Shown in pieces: positions 37,699-46,969 of a stretch of DNA of 64,000 bases (within the stretch, counting starts at the first letter, position 1; every line of letters begins with the position of its first letter). Made by a program: the position numbers and the translations under genes. The notes under the pieces were generated by a model that did not search any database, had not been told where the DNA came from, and worked only from the letters and a program-made list of their open reading frames with translations. This stretch comes from Microbulbifer sediminum (GTDB lineage: Bacteria; Pseudomonadota; Gammaproteobacteria; Pseudomonadales; Cellvibrionaceae): NCBI RefSeq assembly GCF_021729035.1, contig NZ_JAJSAP010000006.1:186001-250000 (forward strand), read 5' to 3'.

Positions 37699-39871
37699 TG
37701 GGCTGAATGCGCAAATAGAAAGAATGCGAAGCTCTGGCCGGCGCCTGCCTATTGTTTATCAAGGAGAAGCTGCTGATTGTGGTCTTGCCTGCCTGGCAAT
37801 GGTTGCATCCTACTTTGGCAGGGATACAGATCTAGAAGATGTGAAAAAATATTTCACAGTCTCGAAGAGAGGCATGACGGTAGAGTCCATAATGCTAGTC
37901 GCTGAGAATTTGGGTATGCATGCAAGGCCTTTACGTGCTGAGCTTGAGTATTTGAGAGATGCGGAGCTACCGGCCGTTTTACATTGGGATATGAACCACT
38001 TTGTAGTGCTTTCGGCTATCAACAAGGACAGTATCGATATTATTGATCCGGCAATTGGCGAGAAGAAAGTTTCTTGGGAAGAGGTTGATGAGCGTTTCAC
38101 GGGGATACTTATTGAGTTTTCTACTGCAGCTGATTTTTCAAAATTAACTAAGAGGAATGATTTCTCTATAGCGGACTTGGTTACAAATCAACGTGGCTTA
38201 TGGTCTGGCCTGGCAAAGGCAGTGTTCTTATCTTTGTTGCTGCAGTTCACTGTGCTGGGACTGCCGATATATATGCAGTTCTCTGTCGATAATTTTATAT
38301 ATACGGAGGATTTGGCAGGCTTAAATTTAATTGCGCTGGGTATTTTTTGTCTGGCTGTCGTAACACTTGTAACTCAGCTCGTTCGAGGTTTGTTACTGCT
38401 TCATTTGGGACAGTTGTTAAGTTTTCAATTGGCCAGAAATGTTTTTTCACACATGTTGAGATTGCCCATTTCATTTTTTGAAAAGAGAGATATAGGTGAT
38501 CTAATCTCTAGGATGAATTCCTTGGTGCCGATTAAAGATTTCTTAACGACAGGTGTGCCAGCGGTGGTTATTGATGGCTTTATGAGCCTTTCGACTATTT
38601 TACTAATGTTTTACTTCAGTGTTGAATTGTCTTTGATAGCCATTTTGGGGGTTTTTATCTATTTTTCTGTTAGATGGATATATCTATCTAAAGAAAAGCT
38701 TCTGGAGAGGGAGCATTTGGTCGCGCAGGCAGATGAAACAAGCAGCTTTATTGACGTGCTAAATGCTGTCAGTAGTATCAAACTTTTTGGTAAGGAAAAA
38801 TCCCAGCAGGCAAAGTGGGAAAATAAATTTACACTTACCATAAACAAAGCTTGGAGTATAGAGAGAATTTCTGAGCTGATGAAGGCTCTTCTACAGTTCA
38901 CATTGAACTTAGAAACTATCGCGATAGTTTATTTCGGCGTAGTTTTAATTGGGCGGGATGATATATCAGTGGGCGTGTTGATTGCCTTTCTAGCTTTGCG
39001 CCTAAACTTTTCCGACAGATCTAAGGCCCTTGTGGATAAGTGGGCGGAGTATAAGCTTACGAATGTTCACACTGGAAGACTAAAAGATATAGTTCAGTCT
39101 AAGAAGCAGTCCGAAAGGGATAACATTAATTTTGATAAAGATATACGTGGCGATATTTTAGTCAGAGATGTGTCTTTCAGCTATGGAACAGGAGAGCCCA
39201 GGATATTTGACAAATGTAAATGCGCAATAAAAGGTGGTGCAATCACTGCAATTGTCGGGCCGTCCGGAGCAGGGAAAACAACCCTCTTCAAGCTTCTGAT
39301 AGGAATATTACAACCGAGTGTAGGTTCTATCTCAGTTGGGGGAGTGGAGTTGACGGAAAGGAATATTATTTCATTTAGGCGGCATGTCGCTGTAGTCTCT
39401 CAAGATGATAGGCTTTTAAGAGGGTCCTTGGCGGAGAATATTGCTTTCTTCGACGAAAGAATTGACATGGATTTGGTTGTCCAGGCTGCTGGTTTAGCAT
39501 GCGTTCATGATGATATTTCTTCTATGCCTATGGGCTACGAAACACTAGTGGGAGAGTTAGGGTCCGGGTTATCTGGCGGTCAGCTACAGCGTGTTTATTT
39601 AGCCAGAGCGCTTTACAGAAAGCCTGATATATTGTTTGTTGATGAGGGAACGTCAAGCCTGGACTTGGAAACAGAGCAGAAAATTAATGCCAATCTAAAT
39701 AGGATGCATCTAACCAGGGTGCTCGTTGCCCATAGGCCTAATACAGTCAGCTTTGCGGACAGAGTTCTTGTGGTCGATGGCCAAAAAGTAACTGAGGTCT
39801 CTGCTGGAGAATGGAGCAAAAAAATGAACTCTATCCCGTCCCAAGAAGATCATGAATCTCAAGAAGCTTAG
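37691..39871 (+). CDS. C39 peptidase-containing ABC transporter (PCAT)
   Basis: A 726-aa bacteriocin-type exporter with three domains. The N-terminal C39 protease (residues about 15-140) keeps the oxyanion Gln24 and the catalytic triad Cys30 (QGEAADCGLACLAMVASYFG), His103 (HWDMNHFVVL) and Asp119 (IIDPA). A six-helix membrane domain follows (about 160-440). The nucleotide-binding domain has Walker A GPSGAGKTT, signature LSGGQLQRVYLARAL, Walker B ILFVDEGTSSLD and H-loop VAHRPNT. All catalytic residues are present. It should cut the precursor after its AG site and export the modified core. Start TTG 37691 has GAGGGG upstream and overlaps the HlyD gene by 8 bp. Confidence 0.94.
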   Translation: MIDGLNAQIERMRSSGRRLPIVYQGEAADCGLACLAMVASYFGRDTDLEDVKKYFTVSKRGMTVESIMLVAENLGMHARPLRAELEYLRDAELPAVLHWDMNHFVVLSAINKDSIDIIDPAIGEKKVSWEEVDERFTGILIEFSTAADFSKLTKRNDFSIADLVTNQRGLWSGLAKAVFLSLLLQFTVLGLPIYMQFSVDNFIYTEDLAGLNLIALGIFCLAVVTLVTQLVRGLLLLHLGQLLSFQLARNVFSHMLRLPISFFEKRDIGDLISRMNSLVPIKDFLTTGVPAVVIDGFMSLSTILLMFYFSVELSLIAILGVFIYFSVRWIYLSKEKLLEREHLVAQADETSSFIDVLNAVSSIKLFGKEKSQQAKWENKFTLTINKAWSIERISELMKALLQFTLNLETIAIVYFGVVLIGRDDISVGVLIAFLALRLNFSDRSKALVDKWAEYKLTNVHTGRLKDIVQSKKQSERDNINFDKDIRGDILVRDVSFSYGTGEPRIFDKCKCAIKGGAITAIVGPSGAGKTTLFKLLIGILQPSVGSISVGGVELTERNIISFRRHVAVVSQDDRLLRGSLAENIAFFDERIDMDLVVQAAGLACVHDDISSMPMGYETLVGELGSGLSGGQLQRVYLARALYRKPDILFVDEGTSSLDLETEQKINANLNRMHLTRVLVAHRPNTVSFADRVLVVDGQKVTEVSAGEWSKKMNSIPSQEDHESQEA

Positions 39872-39957
39872 TCTACTTTAGGGGTGGGTGACTGATTTGT
39901 GGGGCTCTGTAAGTAAATAGGACACGCAGTAAACCATTTATATAAAATTCAAAGAGC

Positions 39958-40050
39958 GTGAGCGGCCTAAAAATTTTCAAATGGTACCTAGGTTATCTTG
40001 TTGTTTGCGGTTTAAGTATTATTTTGGCAGTAATTGCGCTTACCTATTGA
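39958..40050 (+). CDS. Possible 30-aa single-helix membrane peptide
   Basis: A GTG-started ORF of 30 codons downstream of the exporter gene. The peptide has a short basic start (MSGLKIFKWY), then one hydrophobic helix (about residues 11-28). The ribosome-binding site is weak (AAGAG, too close), so translation is uncertain. If real, its place after the transporter would suit an accessory or immunity peptide, but short hydrophobic ORFs also occur by chance in AT-rich DNA. Confidence 0.25.
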   Translation: MSGLKIFKWYLGYLVVCGLSIILAVIALTY

Positions 40051-40138
40051 AGGGGCTCATTGTTGACGTGGAGTAGTATCGTCAAGTCTCTGAGGTTTAA
40101 GAGTCACTGCTCCTGTAAGCTTAGGATTAATTAGTTAT

Positions 40139-40954
40139 TTATCTCTCGCCGCAATCCGCACAAAAAAACTTCTCATCACTAAGCCGCATCGCGGTCAAAT
40201 ACCCTCCCCACACACAGCCCGTATCCAGCGCATAGACGTTCTTCGTGTCAGCCCGCCCCTCAAGCGCTGCCCAGTGGCCAAATATGATCTTGTCGTTTCT
40301 GGTTTTGCGGTCCGGGAAGCTGAACCAGGGGTGGTAGTCGTTGTGCTCGGCTTCGGGGCCGCGCTTGGTTACCAGGTCCAGGGTGCCGTCGGCCTTGCAA
40401 AAGCGCATGCGGGTGAAATAGTTGGTGATTGAGCGCAGGCGCTCTATACCCAGCAGGTGGTCATTCCAGCAGTGAGGCTCGTTGCCGTACATGCCGTAGA
40501 AGTAAGCCTTGGCCAGGGCGTCATCGGCGAGCGCATGGTGCACTTCCCGGGACAACTCAATAGCCCTGGTGACACTCCAAATGGGCGGAATACCGGCGTG
40601 TACCATGGTGAAGCCCTTCTTGTGTACCACCAGTGGCAGTCCCTGCAGCCAGCTCAAAAGCTTGTCTGCATCCTTGGCCCGGAGGACTTTGGCCAGATCG
40701 TGCTCCTTGTCTGTCAGGCGCTTGGCGCCGTGGGCCAGCGCCAGGAGGTGCAGGTCGTGGTTGCCCAGTACGGCGGTCACCTGGGAGCGGTGCTCGTAGA
40801 GGAAACGCAGGGTACCCAGGCTGTCGTGGCCGCGGTGCACCATGTCACCGGCCAGCCACAGTTTGTCCCGGTCGGGGCGGAAATGGATTTTATCGAGCAG
40901 GCGCATGAACGGATCGAAGCACCCCTGGATGTCGCCTATTGCGTAGGTCGCCAA
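40139..40954 (-). CDS. apaH: Diadenosine tetraphosphatase (symmetrical)
   Basis: A 271-aa metallophosphoesterase that splits Ap4A to two ADP and also acts on Np4-capped RNA. All signature motifs are present: AIGDIQGCFDPF, WLAGDMVHRGHDS, LGNHDLHLLAL and the late VTKRGPEAEHNDYHPWF region. Length equals E. coli ApaH (280 aa) closely. It is the last gene of the lptD-surA-pdxA-rsmA-apaH run, 31 bp after rsmA; apaG, which usually separates the two, is absent. Confidence 0.96.
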   Translation of the reverse strand: MATYAIGDIQGCFDPFMRLLDKIHFRPDRDKLWLAGDMVHRGHDSLGTLRFLYEHRSQVTAVLGNHDLHLLALAHGAKRLTDKEHDLAKVLRAKDADKLLSWLQGLPLVVHKKGFTMVHAGIPPIWSVTRAIELSREVHHALADDALAKAYFYGMYGNEPHCWNDHLLGIERLRSITNYFTRMRFCKADGTLDLVTKRGPEAEHNDYHPWFSFPDRKTRNDKIIFGHWAALEGRADTKNVYALDTGCVWGGYLTAMRLSDEKFFCADCGER

Positions 40955-40985
40955 AACGCTGTCCCTGTGTTTCTGTTATTCCGAT

Positions 40986-41783
40986 TCAGGATTTGAGAGT
41001 TGCACAGTAGTTTGCCAGTTCGACAAACTCTTTCACACTGAAGGTCTCCGGGCGGCGGCTGGCATCCAGCGGCAGGGCCGTGATGTCCAGCTCGGGGTAA
41101 AGCGGTTTGAGGGCATTGCGCAGCGTTTTGCGGCGCTGCTGGAAGGCCACGTTGACGATGCGTTCCAGCAGCGCCTCATTGGTTGCGGCCAGCTCCGGTT
41201 TCTCGCGGGGTGTCAGGCGCACGATAGCGGATTCCACCTTGGGGGCCGGGCGGAAGGATTGCGGCGGTACCGGGAACAGGCCCTGCACGCGGCAGTGATA
41301 CTGCACCATGACGCTCAGCCGCCCGTAAGCCTTATTCCCCGGCGTGGCGCTGAGACGGTCAACCACCTCTTTCTGCAGCATAAAGTGCATGTCCTTCACT
41401 TTGCCCCGGAAAGACAGCAGGTGGAACAGCAGCGGCGTGGAAATGTTGTACGGCAGGTTGCCTACGATCCTGAGTGGCTGGTCCTGCGCCAGGGTCCCGA
41501 AATCGAATTTCAGGGCGTCCTGCTCGATGATCTCGAAATCGGGGTAATCCCGGAACTTGAACTCGAGCATGGGGATGAGGTCCCGGTCCAGTTCGATCGC
41601 CTTCAGGGAAGGACAGCGCTGCAGCAGCAGCGCGGTGATGGCGCCCTGGCCTGGGCCGATCTCCACCAGCCGGTCGGTCTCCCTGGGGCCAATGGCGCGC
41701 ACGATGCGCTCGATAATGTTTTCATCCACCAGAAAGTTCTGGCCGAAGCGCTTGCGCGCTTTGTGCTGGAAAAAGTTGTCCAT
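40986..41783 (-). CDS. rsmA: 16S rRNA dimethyladenosine transferase
   Basis: A 265-aa methyltransferase that dimethylates A1518 and A1519 of 16S rRNA, a late step of 30S assembly. Motifs: HKARKRFGQNFLVDENIIERIV, SAM-binding VEIGPGQGAITALLL, IEQDALKFDF, and the catalytic NLPYNIS. ATG 41783 is the family-type start; the frame is open upstream within pdxA. It overlaps pdxA by nothing (16 bp gap to the pdxA stop is negative in frame use: the ATG lies before the pdxA stop at 41800 is passed), so the two are tightly packed. Confidence 0.95.
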   Translation of the reverse strand: MDNFFQHKARKRFGQNFLVDENIIERIVRAIGPRETDRLVEIGPGQGAITALLLQRCPSLKAIELDRDLIPMLEFKFRDYPDFEIIEQDALKFDFGTLAQDQPLRIVGNLPYNISTPLLFHLLSFRGKVKDMHFMLQKEVVDRLSATPGNKAYGRLSVMVQYHCRVQGLFPVPPQSFRPAPKVESAIVRLTPREKPELAATNEALLERIVNVAFQQRRKTLRNALKPLYPELDITALPLDASRRPETFSVKEFVELANYCATLKS

Positions 41784-41799
41784 AGAAAAATGCTGTAAC

Positions 41800-42846
41800 T
41801 CAGAGATTGCGCAGCCTGGCCATCTGCACCGCCTGGGCGAGTGCGGCGCGCAGGCTGCCACTATCGGCCTCGTTGCGGCCGGCGATGTTGAGCGCGGTGC
41901 CGTGGTCAACCGAGGTGCGGATAAAGGGCAGGCCCAGGGTGATGTTGACGGCGTGGCCAAACCCCTTGAATTTTAACACCGGCAGGCCCTGGTCGTGGTA
42001 CATGGCCAGTACCGCATCGCAACGGGCCAGTTGCGGTGGGGTAAACAGGGTGTCGGCGGGCAGGGGGCCGAGCAACCGCAGGCCCAGGGCCCGCAGTTTA
42101 TCCAGGCTGGGTGCTATGGTTTCGATCTCCTCCCGACCCAGGTGGCCACCCTCCCCGGCGTGGGGATTGAGGCCACATACACCGATGCGCGGCTCGGCGA
42201 TGCGAAACTGATCGCGCAGACTGCGGTGCAGGATGGTGATTACCTGCTCGAGCCGCTCTGTGGTGATGGCAGCGCTGACGTCCTTCAGAGGCAGGTGTGT
42301 GGTCACCAGGGCAACCCGCAGGTCGCCCGCGGCCAGCATCATGACGACCCGCTCGACCCCGGCGATCTCGGCGAAGAGCTCGGTGTGCCCGCTGAACGGT
42401 ATGCCCGCATCGTTGATAACTCCCTTGTGCACCGGCCCGGTTACCAGGGCGTCGAAGGTGCGATCCAGGCAGCCCCGCGCGCCCGCGTGGAGGGTGTCGA
42501 GTACGTAACGGGCGTTGGCGGGATTGAGCTTTCCGGGGCGGGCTGGCGCCGCAAGGGAAACCGGGTGGATGTAGAGGGCCCCGGGTGGGGTGTCCGCTGG
42601 CGGCTGGGCCGGATCGAAGGGGATCAGTTGCAGGGGCAACCGCAGCTGTGCGGCGGTTTCCTCAAGTAGTCCGGGATCTGCCACTGCCACGATCTGTGTC
42701 GGGCCGTGGTGCCGATAGCCGTGCTCACTGCCATTGCCGGCGGCAGGGTCCACCGCGCGCTCGGGGCCCAGGCTGGCCAGCTTGACTGCCAGCTCCGGAC
42801 CGATGCCGCCGGGTTCCCCCGGGGTGAGCGCGATGCGCGGGATCAT
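41800..42846 (-). CDS. pdxA: 4-hydroxythreonine-4-phosphate dehydrogenase
   Basis: A 348-aa NAD-dependent enzyme of pyridoxal phosphate synthesis. The divalent-metal histidines are visible in [18 protein letters not shown] and [17 protein letters not shown]. The start [14 protein letters not shown] is diagnostic. Relative to E. coli PdxA (329 aa) there is an extra Gly/His-rich stretch around residues 33-48 ([17 protein letters not shown]), probably a surface loop. It overlaps surA by 4 bp (ATGA) and precedes rsmA. Confidence 0.95.
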   Translation of the reverse strand: MIPRIALTPGEPGGIGPELAVKLASLGPERAVDPAAGNGSEHGYRHHGPTQIVAVADPGLLEETAAQLRLPLQLIPFDPAQPPADTPPGALYIHPVSLAAPARPGKLNPANARYVLDTLHAGARGCLDRTFDALVTGPVHKGVINDAGIPFSGHTELFAEIAGVERVVMMLAAGDLRVALVTTHLPLKDVSAAITTERLEQVITILHRSLRDQFRIAEPRIGVCGLNPHAGEGGHLGREEIETIAPSLDKLRALGLRLLGPLPADTLFTPPQLARCDAVLAMYHDQGLPVLKFKGFGHAVNITLGLPFIRTSVDHGTALNIAGRNEADSGSLRAALAQAVQMARLRNL

Positions 42847-44198
42847 TCCTGCGCCTGGCTGTCTTCTCCGGATGCCTTGTCACCGGCGTCCGGCAGCTTG
42901 ATATCCACAAAGGCCTGGTCGCGGATTTCGCGGCGCCAGTTCTGCAGCTCTTCCTCGTAACGGCGATTGCGCAGCAGGTTGGCCGCTTGGTTGCGGATGT
43001 ACTGGTCGGTCATGTCCTGGTTGCGGCGCCCGTCCACGCGCAGGATATGCCAGCCGAACTGTGACTTGAAGGGCATGCTCATTTCACCCACAGGGGTGTT
43101 GTTCATGGCTTCGGTGAACTCAGGCACAAACTGCCCGGGCATGGACCAGCCCAGGTCACCGCCGGCGAGCATGGTGCCGATATCCTCTGAGTGCTCGCGG
43201 GCCAGCTCTTCGAAGCTGGCGCCGTCCTGGATCTGCTTGCGCAGGTTGATCAACAGGTTGTAGGCGTCGTCATCGTCGCGGATGGCGCTGGTCTTGACCA
43301 GGATATGGCGCACCTTGGTCTGTTCCACCACCTGTTCGTTGGCACCCCGCTGGGCGTGGATCTTCAGCAGGTGGAAGCCTGCATCGCTGCGGAACGGCTC
43401 GCTCACATCGCCGACCTTGAGGCCATTCAGCGCATTGGAAAACAGGCTTGGCAGCTCCACGGTCTTGCGCCAGCCCAGATCGCCACCGGACAGTGCGTTC
43501 TGGCCGGCGGAATTGGCAATGGCCAGCTCGCGGAAATCTGCACCGCCGGAAATCCGCTCAGCCAGTCGTTCGGCTTTCTTGCGAGCTTTCTCGACCTCGT
43601 CGGCGGGGGCGCTGGAGCTGACCGGGATCAGGATATGGCCCAGCTCGTATTGCGGCGACTTCCAGAACTCTCCCTCCTTGGAGCGCAGGAAGTTGTCGAT
43701 ATCCTGGTCGCTGATCTGGATCCGGTTGTTGACGCTTCCCTGTTCCACCCGGCGGATCAGGATCTCACGGCGGATCTGTTCGCGGAATTCCCGCATGGAG
43801 ATACCGTCTTCCTCCAGCCGCTGCCGGAATTGCTCAGGGCTGGCGCCGGCATTCTGCTGTACCCGGGCCATGGCCTGCTCCAGCTCTGCGTCAGAAACAG
43901 TGACACCGGCGCGTTGCGCCATCTGCAGCTGCAGCCGCTCAATGATCAGCTGCTCCAGCACCTGGCGGCGGAGCACGTCCAGCGGTGGTGCCTGGACCTG
44001 CTGGGAGCGAATCTGGTTCTGGATGGTGTTGAGGCGCTGTTGTAACTCGCTGGCCATCACGACGTCGTCGTCGACAACCGCTACTACTCGGTCAAGCGCC
44101 TGCACCTGTGCCATCGCGGTACCGGTAAACAGGGCGCAGGCCGCGACCAGCGCCAGCAGGCTTTTCTTTGCGACGGACTTGGTCATTATTTTCTTCAC
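42843..44198 (-). CDS. surA: Periplasmic chaperone and peptidyl-prolyl isomerase SurA
   Basis: A 451-aa periplasmic chaperone that carries outer-membrane proteins, LptD included, to the BAM complex. A signal peptide ends at AMAQ (about residue 30). An N-terminal chaperone domain is followed by two parvulin domains, each with the AxxxSED/GGDLGW pattern ([15 protein letters not shown] and [15 protein letters not shown]). Start is GTG 44198, on the lptD stop codon, or ATG 44186; neither has a strong ribosome-binding site. E. coli SurA is 428 aa. Confidence 0.95.
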   Translation of the reverse strand: MKKIMTKSVAKKSLLALVAACALFTGTAMAQVQALDRVVAVVDDDVVMASELQQRLNTIQNQIRSQQVQAPPLDVLRRQVLEQLIIERLQLQMAQRAGVTVSDAELEQAMARVQQNAGASPEQFRQRLEEDGISMREFREQIRREILIRRVEQGSVNNRIQISDQDIDNFLRSKEGEFWKSPQYELGHILIPVSSSAPADEVEKARKKAERLAERISGGADFRELAIANSAGQNALSGGDLGWRKTVELPSLFSNALNGLKVGDVSEPFRSDAGFHLLKIHAQRGANEQVVEQTKVRHILVKTSAIRDDDDAYNLLINLRKQIQDGASFEELAREHSEDIGTMLAGGDLGWSMPGQFVPEFTEAMNNTPVGEMSMPFKSQFGWHILRVDGRRNQDMTDQYIRNQAANLLRNRRYEEELQNWRREIRDQAFVDIKLPDAGDKASGEDSQAQE

Positions 44199-46762
44199 TG
44201 TTTCAGTACTTCTCTCTGTTCAAAGTTGGGTATCCCCTGGCTGAGCATGTTCGTCACGGTGGTGCCCAGGCCGGCGAGACCTTTCAGCTGGAACTCAATA
44301 TACACGCCTTCGTCATAAGTCAGCTCCTCAGGAGTTACCACATCCGCCAGGTCGTTGTCCAATGTGCGCCGCCAGGCCAGGCGCACCTGGTAGCAGCAAC
44401 TGTCATATTCGACGCCCGCCATGTACTCCAGTTCCCGGTCGAAAGTGACGTCATAGTTGGCTCGTGCCAGCAGTGAGGTGCCGCCGGCGACAGGAAGTGC
44501 CATCGAGGCGTCCAGCTGCTCGATGGGACCCTGGGTCAGGTTACCGCTGTCGTCAAATTCTTCCTCCTGGCGCAGGTACCGGTAGCTCAGGTTGAGCAGG
44601 CGCAGGTCCTCGTCCAGGTAGCGCGCAGTGATATTGCCGCGGTTCAGCTCCGCCTCCTCCTCGTCGTAGATCAGTTCGCTGCTCAGGCGCAGTGACTGGA
44701 CCGGCCGGCTCTCGAGGCGGGCGGCGAACTCCGAGCGGGGGGACTCAATAATGGGGTCCCTGAGGCCCACCTGGATGTCGTCGGAGTAAAAGATCTGGCC
44801 GACGCTGGCCGCGAGGAGGTCACGGCCACTGCGGGGATCGATAAAGCGGGTGGTCAGGCCCAGGGCAATCCGGTCGGCATCGTCGATGCGGTCGTTGCCA
44901 TTGAACCGACTGTCACGGAAAAGCTGGTCATAGCTGAAGGTGAACAGCGAAGTATCAAACAACAGGTCATTGCCGCCGTCGCTGGGATTGGTGGTGATAT
45001 TGGTGAAGTCATCCTGTTCGGCGTTGGAACTGACCAGACCAAACAGCCGCGGTTCCAGCGTCTGTACATATTCGTAGTCACGGAACTGGCCGTTGCGCTC
45101 GAAGTACAGGCCCGTATCCAGGGTAAATTGCGCGGCAGAGGCTTCGGGAGTGTCGGTGCTTTCCGGCTTCAGAAACTGGTCATCGAGGTCATAGCTCAGG
45201 TAACGCAGCGCCACACCGGGGGTGAAGTAGCCCCACAGCCATTGCCGGTCCCAGTCCAGCTCATAGTCCAGGCGGGCGCGGTCCGCGGTCACGAAGTCGC
45301 GTTCGCGCGTGGTGATACTGTCGAGGTTGCGGGTGTCATCGATAAAACGGATTGTCTGGGTCTCATCGTGATCGAAACTGGTCATCTCGTGTTCGAGATT
45401 CAACACCCAGTCCCCCCAGCGATAGTTGCCATCCACGTCCAGCCGTGGCAGCTGGCTGTAGGTGTCGAAGCGGTCCTTGACCAGCTGCTGGTATTCCTGC
45501 AAGCGGATATTGGCGGCCCAGTGATTGCCCAACAGCCCGAACTGGGCCCGCTGGCTGAGTGCGGTCTCTGCTGAGACACTCAGGTTGGACGTGTCCAGGT
45601 CGCGGAAGTAGTCGGGATCGCTGACCTTGGTGTAATCGATGGCGGTGCGCCAGGCGGAGCCACTGCTGCCCTGTTGTTCGACATTGACGAGCCAGCGATC
45701 CTCTCCCTTGGCGGGCAGTACCAGTTCCTCGGGGAATCCCTGGCGGATAAGCTCGCGGGCGTCCTCGTCGTCACCGCCCTCATCGTCCGGGAGACCGGCA
45801 ACGCGGATCTCGGTGTTGAACCAGCGGTGCAGGTGGCGCACCTCGGCTTCCGCGCCGGTGCCGCGGTACTGGATATAGCGCGGCACAATAGTCGCGTCCA
45901 TCTGTGGGGCGATATTCCAGTAGTAGGGTATTGCAACGTCCCAGCCGTTTTCGTCGCTGTTGCTGATGCTTGGGAACAACAGGCCGGACAGCCTTGCGTC
46001 CCCCACGGGGAAGCGGAGGTAGGGGAAGTAGAAGACCGGCACGTCGAGGATCTCGAGGCGAACATTGCGCGCCACACCCTGGCGCTCGACGTTGTCGATA
46101 TTGATTTCGCCCCCGTTCATGCGCCAGACCACGTGGCCTGGCTCACAGCGGGTGTAATTGCCGCCGGAAAGGTTCAGCTCGCCACTGGCCTCGCGTGAGG
46201 CGAAGGCGGCACTGCCATGAATGAACTGGTCATGGATGACGTAGGTCGCATCCTCAATCTGTGCCGCCTTGCTGTCTGTTTGAATCTCTGCCGCGCGCCC
46301 CCGCACCAGCAGGTTGGGCTCGCGCATCTCGATGGCGCCGCTCAGATAGGCCGTGCTGTCCCGGCGGTCCACATCCACCTGGTCCGCAAAAAGCTGACGG
46401 TAGCCCTGGGTGATATGGACATTACCGCGCAGGCGGGCCGTGCCGTCGTCCAGCCACTCGGAAGCATCTGCCGTCGCCCGCAGAGGGGCCTCGTTCGGCA
46501 GTAGATCGGCGTCGGCATAGTTGCTCGGCGGTGCCACGAAGGCACCGCTGCACACCGGTGGCAGGCCGGCGCGCAGTTCCGGGTCCAGTTGCCACGCCGG
46601 CATCCAGTCCAGGAACAGGTAAGGGTTGTCTTCTCCGGTGGGGGGCTCCTGGGCCTGCGCCCACAGGGGTTGGGCGGCCATGAGGCCGAGGACCAGGGTT
46701 CGCGGGCGTGAAATCTGGGCGATCGCCAATGTCAGGCGGCGCCAGCGGGAGGCTTCCAGCAT
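44195..46762 (-). CDS. lptD: LPS-assembly outer-membrane protein LptD
   Basis: An 855-aa beta-barrel that, with the LptE lipoprotein plug, inserts LPS into the outer leaflet. A signal peptide (about 36 residues, ending WAQAQ) is followed by the OstA-like beta-jellyroll (about residues 95-215: VHITQGYRQLFADQVDVDR) and a 26-strand barrel. Cys residues occur as two pairs: LPPVCSGA and TRCEPGH in the N-terminal part and SCCYQVRLAWRR near the C terminus, as needed for the interdomain disulfides of mature LptD. It heads the lptD-surA-pdxA-rsmA-apaH operon, divergent from amgK. Confidence 0.96.
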   Translation of the reverse strand: MLEASRWRRLTLAIAQISRPRTLVLGLMAAQPLWAQAQEPPTGEDNPYLFLDWMPAWQLDPELRAGLPPVCSGAFVAPPSNYADADLLPNEAPLRATADASEWLDDGTARLRGNVHITQGYRQLFADQVDVDRRDSTAYLSGAIEMREPNLLVRGRAAEIQTDSKAAQIEDATYVIHDQFIHGSAAFASREASGELNLSGGNYTRCEPGHVVWRMNGGEINIDNVERQGVARNVRLEILDVPVFYFPYLRFPVGDARLSGLLFPSISNSDENGWDVAIPYYWNIAPQMDATIVPRYIQYRGTGAEAEVRHLHRWFNTEIRVAGLPDDEGGDDEDARELIRQGFPEELVLPAKGEDRWLVNVEQQGSSGSAWRTAIDYTKVSDPDYFRDLDTSNLSVSAETALSQRAQFGLLGNHWAANIRLQEYQQLVKDRFDTYSQLPRLDVDGNYRWGDWVLNLEHEMTSFDHDETQTIRFIDDTRNLDSITTRERDFVTADRARLDYELDWDRQWLWGYFTPGVALRYLSYDLDDQFLKPESTDTPEASAAQFTLDTGLYFERNGQFRDYEYVQTLEPRLFGLVSSNAEQDDFTNITTNPSDGGNDLLFDTSLFTFSYDQLFRDSRFNGNDRIDDADRIALGLTTRFIDPRSGRDLLAASVGQIFYSDDIQVGLRDPIIESPRSEFAARLESRPVQSLRLSSELIYDEEEAELNRGNITARYLDEDLRLLNLSYRYLRQEEEFDDSGNLTQGPIEQLDASMALPVAGGTSLLARANYDVTFDRELEYMAGVEYDSCCYQVRLAWRRTLDNDLADVVTPEELTYDEGVYIEFQLKGLAGLGTTVTNMLSQGIPNFEQREVLKQ

Positions 46763-46912
46763 CAGGTGATAAGTTCCGACTATCTTTAGAGTCTCTTCCC
46801 TAGGGAGCAGTGCGCAAAAAACAGCGGGTGATTCTACTTGAATGTAATGATGGTTAACACTAATAGCACGTGTGCAGCCGGGCGTGGCGGCAAATTTTGC
46901 CGCGTTCGCTGG

Positions 46913-46931
46913 ACGGCGCCACTGGCGCCGT
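46913..46931. promoter_or_regulatory. Inverted repeat in the amgK promoter region
   Basis: ACGGCGCC-ACT-GGCGCCGT is a perfect 8-bp inverted repeat lying just before a TACAAT (46932-46937), that is, in the would-be -35/-10 spacer of the amgK promoter. It could be an operator or only a GC-rich coincidence. Confidence 0.35.
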
Positions 46932-46969
46932 TACAATGCGTGCCGGAACTGGTGGAGTAGTAGCGGCGC

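Noticed and set aside
46763-46780. GGAACTT before lptD as a sigmaE -35 element
   Set aside because: It lies only a few bases before the lptD start codon, so the -10 would fall inside the gene.
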